Positions 1-9,240 of a stretch of DNA of 64,000 bases are shown here, in pieces. The first letter of the stretch is position 1; the number at the start of each line of letters is the position of its first letter. This DNA is from Diphasiastrum complanatum. Its lineage: Eukaryota > Streptophyta > Lycopodiopsida > Lycopodiales > Lycopodiaceae. The notes under the pieces are model-generated. The model searched no databases. It was given only the letters and a program-made list of their open reading frames with translations, and was not told the origin of the DNA. The DNA lies in the NCBI GenBank assembly GCA_029204225.1, contig CM055095.1:31508936-31572935 (forward strand), in the 5' to 3' direction. Made by a program: the position numbers and the translations under genes.

Positions 1-123
1 TTTCTCTTCCATCTCCTCATCATCAATTCCCTCATACACATTTCAAAAACTGCATCCCCCAATATCTCTCTCGTACATCACCACACCACTCTATATCATC
101 TTCATCTTGCACACAACAGGTCA

Positions 124-1839
124 TGGCAATGTATGAGCAGCTTGCCCAAATCTCGATGCTTTTTGGAGAAACTCAAGGGCTACACTGCACGATTTGCCAA
201 GATGGCGGGAGATTGGAATTCCGGTCTTCCTAGTTACCACAAAATGGCATTTTTCTATGTCAGATTATCGCATGAGATCAAGATTGGTATGCCACCCTTT
301 ACAACATATACCAGTCCAAACGAACTCTGTAAGGCAACCGCTATTGCAGAAGCACAGATCTTGCACACACCATCACAGCCCATATCCAACATTCAAATAA
401 TCAGGGATGATAGAGCATCTAATCCACAAGATGTCACAGACAACGCTAGCCAAAGTACTAGCAACACGGACGATTAGATGCAAGTTGTCAGTGACACAGA
501 TGAGACGTGCAATCAATCTGATTACCTCCCAGAACCACAAATTGTCAATCGGCAGATTCAACCACTGGACCAGTGCCATTATTGTTCTGGAAAACATCCA
601 ACACCTCAATGTCCAGTTCAGAATCCGAGATTACGAAATCAATCCAATAAGGGAATTCTAGAGATTGGAAATCAATCAACAAAATTCTCATCTATGCCAT
701 CTAGCTTGCCATCAGATCGCTCCTCCAAAGAAAATGGATCGCTCTCAAGACTTTCAGAACCTTCTCTAGTGGCTAGGCAAGGTTCGATGGAAGTATTGGT
801 TATATCAGCGAGCGAACCATCCCAGGCAGGGGAAGTTCAAACTGGCTCACCACTATATTACCTGGAAGGGATCAAAGGAGACCTGATACTGGTGTACGCG
901 CATCAATTGAGAGGTCACAAAATCTTACACATGGTACAGTGTTTCGGATGTGGAGGTAAACATCGTAGATCAGAATGTCCACACCAAAATGATCTGTCCT
1001 CCTTTTATCCTTGGTGTGAACAATGCGACATCAATCACCCATGTCGTGATTGTCGACTAAGAGATCCAAGAAAAGCCGTTATGACTCCTGCCTGCTTGAA
1101 TCGGCAACCTACATATGACCATGCAAATCTACCAACCGAGAAGCTGCACTACAAACACAAACTTCTAGTGCCACCTGGCTACAAAGCAGATGCGGATGGA
1201 AGGAATGAGAGAAAGATCCTAAAACAAGTTGGCATGGCCACACGTGAATCACCAACACCACAGAAGACAGAGTGGATAAAATCTAGCCAACCAGGGGTAG
1301 CGAAAGAAGTCAAGAAATTGGCAACAGATGCAATCCAGCAGATTTTACCAAGCCTCATTAAACAAATGCTACAATAACTTCTGGTGGATGAATTACAAAG
1401 GGGCCTCACGTCAACCATGCAACTTGAAGGCAAACTGACTACCAGTCAATGCAACGATCCATCTATACCACCTTCAAGAGAGCAGTCCATTGAGAAAGGA
1501 AAGACTAAGGTGGGAGATTGTCCTTTGATTTCAACACCAATCATAAGCAAGATCCAACCATAGTCGAAATGTTCCACTCAACATTTGGCCGTCACAAAGC
1601 TACATCAGGATATCACATTGCTTAGACGGCCAAATCTAGGGAATCCAAGCCCAAAATGGCCAATTGTACATCAAGAACCAGAACCTACAATGACAAAGCC
1701 TTGTCCTAAATCTATGATATTGACTGTTGGGGAAAGCCGTCAGGTTATGGCATACCATGAATATCTGGACAGACAAGAGCATCAAGCAAGCACGTCATAT
1801 CCACATTATGATTTGGGGGAGTCCATGACATTAGGGCCA
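124..1839 (+). pseudogene. Fragment A: Gag-like zinc-knuckle ORF of a Ty3/gypsy element, broken
   Basis: One frame can be followed from about 240 to 1839 with in-frame stops at 475-477, 1375-1377 and near 1569. The first part (about 240-360) resembles the C-terminal half of a retrotransposon capsid domain. Zinc-knuckle-like motifs follow: CHYCSGKHPTPQC near 571, CFGCGGKHRRSEC near 949 and CEQCDINHPCRDC near 1015, all with CX2CX3HX4C spacing. The stretch near 850-920 aligns with the gag of gypsy C (GDLI..YA.QLRG). The tail (LRRPNLGNPSP ... ESRQV ... MTLGP) is homologous to the 3' ORF of element E at 31518-32144, where the protein continues past MTLGP. Here it is cut exactly at the 5' LTR of element B, so B probably inserted into A. 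Frame is unclear before about 200. The left end lies outside the window. Confidence 0.7.
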
Positions 1840-2191
1840 TGCTGGGGGTATTTCAACAAAGTGTAAATAAATAAAATCCTCCAATAAAATGTGTTGCGAG
1901 GGCATGGCATCCTGCGTGTATAAGCCCATGGCCCAATGAGCACGCAATTGAAGTTGTAAATAAAATAAACTTGACTTGGGCCTTGTAGTTAAAATAAAAC
2001 TAGAGGCCCAATGTCATTTTTAAACTAAGAGATCACTTTTTAGAGTTGGGTCCAAATTGGGACTCACATGAATCTTGTGATTTCTAATGTACTTTTTGTG
2101 GACCCTTGGATCAAGTTGGGTCCAAGATGAATGGTTAGGATCATTGTGAATATTAGCCAATAAGATTGAGGGGCAAGGGCCCTCCCCATTT

Positions 2192-2198
2192 TATAAAA
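2192..2198 (+). promoter_or_regulatory. TATA box in LTR of gypsy B
   Basis: TATAAAA followed by AGGCACC, about 350 bp into the LTR. The same block occurs inverted in the K LTR. This would be the U3 promoter, with transcription starting about 30 bp downstream. Inferred from position and motif only. Confidence 0.6.
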
Positions 2199-2586
2199 AG
2201 GCACCATCTGTACACTATTTCCATGCTTAATGAGAAGGAGAAAACTCTACTATTTTTGGAAGAGAAGCATCATCATTTGCTATTCACTACTTGCTATTGC
2301 TCTTGGTTGTGTTTTCTCTTGTTTTCTATTTCCATGTTTATTATTTGCCAATAGTGAATGTTTTTCCATTAGCAAGCATAAGGAGCATTTGAGCTAACCT
2401 CCACCCTCACTCTCTTTCTCTCTCTTTCTCTTCTCTTCTCAATCTCTTCTTCTCCATTCCTTCCCTTAAACCAAACTATGATGAATGATAGTGTAGAGGA
2501 GTAGAGTTAAAGAGGATTAGTATAGTGGTGAATAGAGTTAAGGGAGAAAGTAGGAAATTAACTAAAACTAGCATCTATACAAAGTT

Positions 2587-2655
2587 AGGCACCTATCCAG
2601 TGATCTAACCTTTCTTGACAGGCGGAAGGACTATACTACGAGAGATCTTCGACCC
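2587..2655 (-). other. Degenerate antisense tRNA-Asp(GTC)-like segment in the U5 end of LTR B
   Basis: Read on the minus strand, the segment carries GTAGTATAGT, then CCGCCTGTCA, then GGTTAGATCACTGG. These match, in order, the D-arm region, the anticodon arm and the T-arm of plant tRNA-Asp(GTC) as recalled from general knowledge, with short internal deletions. On the plus strand the two best blocks are TGACAGGCGG (2616-2625) and ACTATACTAC (2630-2639). The K LTR keeps the same blocks at 53641-53685. It cannot be a working tRNA gene because the arms are incomplete. The true primer site starts at 2661. Confidence 0.6.
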
Positions 2656-2660
2656 CACAG

Positions 2661-2678
2661 TGGCGCCGTTGCCGGGGA
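2661..2678 (+). other. Primer binding site, tRNA-Asp type (gypsy B)
   Basis: TGGCGCCGTTGCCGGGGA, one base after the LTR, is complementary to the 3' end of plant tRNA-Asp(GTC). It would prime minus-strand DNA synthesis. This primer is typical of Tat/Athila-type plant gypsy elements. Confidence 0.9.
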
Positions 2679-4063
2679 TAGGTTTCCACTAACTAGTTTA
2701 GTTGCATTTTAGTTATTTTCTTGTTTTTTAGAGTAGTTTAGGTAGATTTTTGGGAGTTTAGAATTAGTTTTCTGTATTTTTTTGTATTTGGACTGTTCAC
2801 AGCTAGCGGAGGAGGTGTGAGAGGGTAGAGGAGCCCTGAACAACCTCTAAGAGCTTGAAACCCAAACCAATCATCCAAAAAACTCAAAAACACACACCAA
2901 TCTGCATTTTGGAGGGAAAAAAAGCCAAAAAAAACTCATCATATTTTTATATCTCCAGCATCAGTGGGAATTAACCCTTGCATGACTGGCAACAGCTCCA
3001 AGGTACTGTCCCAGACCTGCATAGAAGCCTGCGAGAGTTAGTTCCAAGCAGATTGTAAAAATCAGAGAAAAATCATAAAAAATTCAAAAAACCCTTGAAA
3101 AAATAAAAAAAATTCAAATCTTCATAAGAACTCTCGCAGAGCCCTCTGAAGTTCCATCTCAGTGAGACCAGGACATAGAGAAGCTTGCAAGAGTTAGTTT
3201 GACGATTAAGTGCCTGTGCGAGAGTTCCCAGTGAAAAAAAGACGGGAAAGTACCAATGAACCCTCGCAAACAGTGAAATTTTTAGTTCCAGTGGTCAATA
3301 ACTCTCGCAGAGGATTTTGAAGTTCCATCTCAGTGAGACCAGGACACAGAAGAGCTTGCGAGAGTTAGTTTGATTCCAGTGAGCAGAAAATTGGATTTAA
3401 GTGCTAAAAAATCACTAAAAAGTGAAGATCCAGCAAATCCTTCTAGTAAGAACTCTCGTAGACCCTCTCAATCGATTTAGAATGTCAAATTACATCAGTG
3501 ATGAAGTCTGCGAGAGTTAGTATGAAGATCTAGTAGAGATCAAGCACAAAAAGTGATTTTGAACCCTCGCAGACAGTGAAATTTTCACTTCTTGTGAGAG
3601 TTAACTCTTGCAGAAAATTCTATAGTGAGATCTAACCCAGATCCAGCTACTGTGAAGCTTGTGAGAGTTACTTCCCAGAGATCTGAAAGATATCAAGTTT
3701 TTTACCTGCAAAAAAAGCTAAAGAACCCTCGCACAAGATAACTCTCGCATACCAGATTAGTGGAAAGATCTGCATCAGATCCAACTACTGTCAAAATCTC
3801 AGGTCAATCAGTGCAAGGAGTAAAAAGTTATCAAGAAAAAACCACCGTAAAAGGACTAAAATTCATTCTGACCGATCAGATCGATCAGATCCTTGAAGAT
3901 CCAGATTGCATCCTATTGTATAAGTAAGATTCAATCACTTTGGAACCCACCATCGGATGAATCTGAGATCGGGACGATCAATATCACGAAGGATAGAAAT
4001 CAGGCACCACACCTTCCCAGATTAGCAGTTGTGCAACAAGAGGCAGAACCGAAACCAGCACCA
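2679..4063 (+). repeat. Leader of gypsy B with dispersed AACTCTCGCA / TGCGAGAGTT motifs
   Basis: This is the untranslated leader between the primer site and gag. From about 3030 to 3750 some fifteen copies of a roughly 10-bp motif occur in both orientations, for example TGCGAGAGTTAG near 3030, AACTCTCGCAGA near 3129, GAACCCTCGCAAA near 3258 and AACTCTCGCA near 3740. Spacing is irregular, so it is not a simple tandem array. No convincing coding sequence was seen here. Confidence 0.75.
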
Positions 4064-5437
4064 ATGGATCCAATGGGCCAACCCGTACCTGTCACACCCT
4101 TGCATGCAATTCGAAGAGCACCATGGATGGAGATACCAAAATACGAAGGATCATCATATCCCATCCGATTCCTCCAGATCTACGAGCAAGCTATGAAATC
4201 TATGGTGAACGGACACCTGCAGAGAAGCTGATGCTATTCCCTATGTCCTTACTTGCAGTGGCTCATGATTGGTTTTTCAACCTATCAGAGAAAGAGAAAT
4301 CCACCTGGGAAGCGGTTCAAGCGGCTCTCATTACAACCAAGAAAGTTCCTGGAGGACCCGTTTCTCCTGCTAACCAAAGTCAAGATGGGAAAACGAGAAA
4401 GGGTCCGGGACTATATTAAACGGGTCAAACATCTACGATCCGAGTGCAGTGTAGCCCTGACTCCCGATCATGCGGTGATCATGTGGTTCCTAGTCGGATT
4501 ACCACAAAGCATCAGAAGAGAACTGAAACGACGGGAGCAGTACGCTACTCTCCAAGAAGCTATGGAAGATGCCATCAGGGAAGAGGATGAGGGATCTGAC
4601 GACGAATATCCTTCCACCCACACTCCTACTCCCTCGATCGCATCATCATCATCAAACGCATCCGCTCTATCCAAAGAACTGTTGTTGGAGCAAATGACAA
4701 AATTACACAAACAGCAGATGGAGCAACTTACGATGTAGTTTGACCAGAAACTAAAGGCCTTACAAGGAACTGTAGCAGTAACTCCACATCAACCGGAACC
4801 AACCCAGCTGCAGTATCCTCGACGAGAAAATGTATGGTGTTTAGTATGCATGCAAAACCATACAACGAACGAGTGTCCAGTCCTAAAGCAAAATCTGAGA
4901 CTGACACATAGATTCTGCCATCTGTGCAATGCAACTTTGCACGATATGACATTTTGCCCGTTTAATCTCGGGGTTGTTCAACAGAAGAGAAGTCCTTATC
5001 AGACTTCTCATCCTTATCATCAAGGGGCACCTAACGTGGCACCAAGGTACGGCACACCCAATCAACCACAATGCATGGCCTTAGCTGCTCCACCAGGGCC
5101 AGCCAATCAACAAGTGGCCCATGTAAACCTGACAGCGGCAGAACAAGAAATGCAAATGTCACCTCAACCTGAGCAGCAGCAGTGGTACGAACCAGATGAA
5201 CCATTTATGGATCTTGCCATAAATGAATATGTCTCGTCCTATGCAGCTCAAACTCAACGTCAAGGTGGAAGAAATTACGGCTGCTACGGGTGCGGCGAGG
5301 GACACAGAATTGCCAAATGTCCCTACAAAGGACAATATACAACCTCCTGCCGGGATTGCGGTTATGGACACTGTTTCAAGAATTGTCCATTTAAACCTAG
5401 AACCAGTGCACCTCTTAACCTCATTGCCATACAATAA
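4064..5437 (+). pseudogene. gag: gag of gypsy B, with four zinc knuckles, broken
   Basis: This would encode the capsid/nucleocapsid protein that packages element RNA. The start at 4064 (MDPMGQPV...) was chosen by alignment with the gag start of E. The capsid domain (RFLQIYEQA ... DWFF ... RKFLEDPFLLLTKVKMG ... DYIKRVKHLRSEC ... MIMWFLVGLP) runs to about 4600 but crosses frames twice, between about 4190 and 4350. An in-frame TAG lies at 4736-4738. Zinc-knuckle motifs follow at 4838-4876 (CLVCMQNHTTNEC), near 4918 (CHLCNATLHDMTFC), near 5284 and near 5350. Three of the four have CX2CX3HX4C spacing instead of the usual CX2CX4HX4C. The ORF ends PLNLIAIQ-TAA, and the protease reading continues in the same frame. 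Confidence 0.85.
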
Positions 5438-5494
5438 TCAACAGTTCCAGCAGGGATGCCATCGAAAGATCGACACGACCACGCTCCTGTGTTA

Positions 5495-5499
5495 GCTGT
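5495..5499 (+). repeat. Target site duplication of copia Q, left copy (GCTGT)
   Basis: GCTGT immediately before the 5' LTR is repeated exactly at 11658-11662 after the 3' LTR. A 5-bp duplication is the normal integration footprint. It shows that Q entered the gag-protease junction of gypsy B. Confidence 0.9.
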
Positions 5500-6181
5500 T
5501 GTTAAAAATTCACAATTCTAGCTTGACTAGTTTTGGTCATATGACTTGTAAATAGTTAGATGGTCATGATGTGGCTTGTCACACGTGTCAAATAGCATAG
5601 GATTCCATTCATAAGGATGCTCTCAAGTAGACCTAAGTGTTAGAACCTTTGGAATGAGTCCAAATTATGCTTAGATACAAGGGAGAAAAAATAGGAGCTA
5701 TTTTTGGTAATTTTTGCATTGTTGAGGGATCTCAAAGATTCCAACCCTAAATTGGTAGGGATGAAAGATCCACCAAAATTAGCATTAGGGATAGGTTTAG
5801 GGCTACTCATACCTGCCCAAAATCATGATGGATCATGTATATATAGGTGATGATATCTCACCAAAATCAATCAAGCAATTTCATGTTTTTTCTCTCATAA
5901 TGGTGCAATTGCTCTCTATGTTCATAATTGTTTGAGTACTTGTGATTACTAATGATTATAGGAGTGAATGTAGGTCTGGTGTACAGTACTCAGACTGTGG
6001 GAGGCCGTACTTTCACACGTGTGAAGCCTTCTTCAAGGATTTGGGCCATTTAGTGAGGTTCAAGCATAGATTTTTGATGGATTTTGATGGTTCAACTTGT
6101 GCTAATCTTATGAAATCATAATCTATTGTTTCCCTCATCATTTCAAGTGTTTTAGGATCCTTATTTGCTGTAATTTTTACA
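5500..6181 (+). repeat. 5' LTR of copia Q
   Basis: 682 bp, TGTTAAAAATT ... TTTTTACA, followed directly by the primer site. It differs from the 3' LTR by six substitutions. Palindromic CACACGTGTG-type sites with a G-box core lie at 5582-5587 and 6016-6021, on either side of the TATA box. Confidence 0.95.
5838..5845 (+). promoter_or_regulatory. TATA box in 5' LTR of copia Q
   Basis: TATATATA in an ATGTATATATAGG context, repeated at 11314-11321 in the 3' LTR. It is probably the U3 promoter. The G-box core at 5582-5587 lies about 250 bp upstream. Confidence 0.6.
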
Positions 6182-6194
6182 TGGTATCAGAGCC
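6182..6194 (+). other. Primer binding site, initiator-tRNA-Met type (copia Q)
   Basis: TGGTATCAGAGCC directly after the LTR is the classic plant copia primer site, complementary to the 3' end of initiator tRNA-Met. Confidence 0.95.
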
Positions 6195-6992
6195 TAAAGG
6201 CTGAAATGAGCTAAATCCTTGGTTTGCATTCAATTTGATCACAATTTTTGATCTAAATCTTGTGTAGATTGGATCTTAGCATCTAGTATTGATTCTAGAA
6301 CTCAAAGTGAGTCAAATACATTGGAGATTGGTGTTGTGTGACTTCATTTGCAGGTGTTTAGGTGTCTAAAACCAGAGGCAAAGTTGAATTCAATTCACAT
6401 TACCAAGATAGCAAGTTTTGCTTGCTCCAAGCATTGATTTCTAAGCGAGTTTTGGAGGTGATTTCATAGAGAAGGCTTTCTAGCATTCAAGGAGAGGGAA
6501 GATCAGAGTTTTGGGGACTCTTAAAGGCTGTTCTAAGGTGTAGTAGGCACCTCCTAAAGTGATTTAGGTTCAGTCCAACCATTGCTTGACTTATGCACCA
6601 AATTAGATCAATTTTTCATCAATTTTGATCATTTTTTGCTTGTGATTGGATAGTAGATTGTGTTGCATACTCATTAAGTTCCATTTAGATCTTTTACAAG
6701 TGATTTTGAAAGTATATTAGGTTGCTGAAATTCACTCTTGATCAGATCATTTGGAAGCTTTAATGTTCTTTATAGAAAGAGGGGCAATTCTACTAGTATT
6801 GTCTACTTCAATCAAGCAAGTGCATTGTTTCTAGTATTCTATGATTTGATTTTGTTAGAGATCATTCTTAGATCTTTATAGGAAGTCTATTACTGATATT
6901 TTCAGGTCCCTAAGAAGTGGGATAAGGTATACCTTCAATCAAATCAATAGAAGTAACCTTCATTTGTGTCAAGTCCTTGATTAGGAGACTAG

Positions 6993-7830
6993 ATGGCATC
7001 TATAAATGCATATCTTTTGGATACTAATGAAAGGCTCAACAAAACTAACTATTCCATATGGAAAGTTAGAATGGAATCTATCATGATCATGCAAGATCTG
7101 ATGGAAATTGTAAATGGTAAGGAGGGTGAACCTATTCATCCTCAAGAAAAAGCCAAATACATCAAGAGGTGCAATGTTGCACTACATTGCATAAAAATGA
7201 ATGTTGCAAATGAACTCTTAAGAGAGGTAGGAGATTGCACTTCAGCTCAAGATGCTTGGAAGACTTTGCAAAAGGTCTATGAATCCAAGAACCAAACTAG
7301 AATGTTAGCTTTGAAGAATCAAATCTATAGAAGCTATCAAAAGAAAGGAGAGAGTGCACATACTTTTGTCCTGAGAGTAAAGGAATTGAAACAAAGAGCT
7401 AGCCTTTATAGGTGACCCTATCAAGGATGAAGAGCTTGTTCAACTCATATTGAATGGACTAAGCTTTGAATTTGACAATTTGGTTCAGGGATATGCAATT
7501 ATGGGTAAGCTACCCATACTTGAAGAACTCCAAGGCACACTCATGGCCGAGGAATCAAGAAGGAGCCAAATGCAAGAGAGGATGGATAGGCTTTCCATCC
7601 AAGGTGGAGATGACCAAGCTCTCTTCACCAAAGACAAAGGCAAGTCCAAAGGCAAAGGATCAACATTCAAGAAGTCTACAAAGCTTGAGGATCAAGAAGG
7701 ACTCCCAAAGGCATCTCCATCAACCACCAAAGTCAAGAAGGACAAATCAAAGGTGAAGTGCTACTATTGTAGCAAGATGGGGCATTATGCCTCGGAATGC
7801 TTCAAGAGGAAGCAAGATCAAAGCCAAGCC
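6993..7830 (+). pseudogene. gag: gag of copia Q, frameshifted
   Basis: The ATG at 6993 opens MASINAYLL..., followed by the copia Gag pattern LN.TNYSIWKVRMESIM. The first frame ends at 7415. The protein continues (FIGDPIKDEELVQLILNGL) in another frame from about 7405, so a one-base indel separates the halves. A canonical CX2CX4HX4C zinc knuckle, CYYCSKMGHYASEC, starts at 7759 after a lysine-rich stretch. This contrasts with the CX2CX3HX4C knuckles of the neighbouring gypsy elements. Confidence 0.9.
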
Positions 7831-9240
7831 AACATGAGCAAAGAGGAGGAGGAGGAGAGTTCACATGAGGACTCTCTCATGATGTCCATATTTTCTTCAA
7901 CAAGCTTCAAAGGAGAAGATCCTTGGTGGATTGACTCGGGTGCTAGTTCACACATGACTAGTAAAAGGGAGTTTTTCTCTTCTCTCTTATCTTATGATGG
8001 ACCTATAAAGTCTATCTATACAGCAAATGATGAAGCTTGTAAGATTGAAGGAGCTGGTAGCATTCTCCTTTGCTTAGGATCTTCCAAAAAGATCAACATA
8101 GAAGGTGTTTTGTACATTCCTACAATAACAAAGAATCTACTAAGTGTTGGCCAAATGGTAGACAATGGTTTCAATGTTGACTTTGCTTCAAATGAATGTT
8201 TCATCAAGAAGAAGGGTAAGATAGTGGCTAAGGTCACTAGACTTGGCAAACTTTATAAGCTGGATGCATTTGTGGATACTAATGTTGTCATGTTGGCCGA
8301 GAAGAGCAAGATATCTACCTTTACTTTATGGCACAAAAGACTTGGACATGTCAACTCGGGTTCCATGGAGGCTATGATCAAGGAGGAGTATGCTTTAGGC
8401 CTACCAAGGTCTATTGGGAAGGAAGACAAGGTTTGTGAAGCTTGTGCCTTATCCAAGGCACATAAGAAGGTGTTTCCTAACTCCATCACAAAGTCATCTC
8501 ATCCTCTTGAACTCATACACTCGGATGTGCACATTGCTAGCACCAAATCTAATGGAGGTTCATCCATGTTTTTAACCTTCATTGATGACTACTCAAGATA
8601 TTGTTGTGTGTTCTTACTTTCCTTCAAGTCTCAAGTATTTGATACTTTTGTAAAGTTCAAGTTGTTTGTGGAAAAGCATCATAATCATAGCATCAAGATT
8701 CTTAGAAGTGACAATGGTGGAGAATTCATCTCCAATGAGTTCAAGGCCTTTTGTGAGGAGGAAGGGATCAAGAAAGAGACTTCTTGTCCTTACACTCCTC
8801 AACAAAATGGAGTTGCTGAAAGAAGGAATAGAAAATTATGTGAATGATCTAAGGCTTTAAGATTAGATGCTTGTTTGCCCAAATCTTTTGGGGTGAGTCT
8901 CTTGTATGTGCAAACTACTTGATGAATAGGGTGTCTTGCAAAGCAATTGAAGACAAAACTCCTTATGAGATGTTGTATGGAAAGAAACCCAATCTTAATC
9001 ACTTGAAAGTTTTTGGGTGTATATGTTATGTGCATGTGCCATTGGAAACAAGAACCAAGGAGGATCCATCTTCCACAAGAGGGATCATGCTTGGATATGC
9101 AAGCTCAAGCAAGGGCTACAAAGTCTATCTCCCATCCTTGAACAAATTTGTTGTTTCAAGGGATGTCATCTTTGATGAACATCATATGCATATGCTTGAA
9201 GAAGGCTCAAGTGCTCCAACAATCAAGAAGAAGATGGCCG
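7831..9240 (+). pseudogene. pol: Protease and integrase of copia Q, broken at about 8848-8890
   Basis: The protease active site WWIDSGASSHMT has its aspartate codon at 7933. The integrase zinc-binding part (LWHKRLGHVN ... CEACALSKAH) lies near 8327-8460. The catalytic core shows HSDV, RSDNGGEF and [11 protein letters not shown], which supply the D, D and E residues near 8524, 8710 and 8818. The frame ends in TGA at 8848-8850. The remainder (FWGE.L.CANYLMNRVS ... KTPYEMLYGKKPNL.HLKVFGC) resumes in a different frame from about 8890. The pre-protease acidic stretch (KEEEEESSHED) is a typical linker. Confidence 0.9.

Larger units (their letters stand above)
1840..2659 (+). repeat. 5' LTR of gypsy B (820 bp)
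   Basis: The segment starts TG and ends CA and is followed one base later by a tRNA-Asp primer site, which marks it as a 5' LTR. The inverted copy at 53622-54443 is 822 bp with the same ends and the same internal landmarks: a CCTGCGTGTATAAGCCC block, the TATA box, and a pyrimidine-rich tract at 2401-2460. The pyrimidine tract probably lies in the transcribed R/U5 part. The upstream flank (GGCCA) is coding sequence of fragment A. The 3' LTR of this copy is not in the window. Confidence 0.9.
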
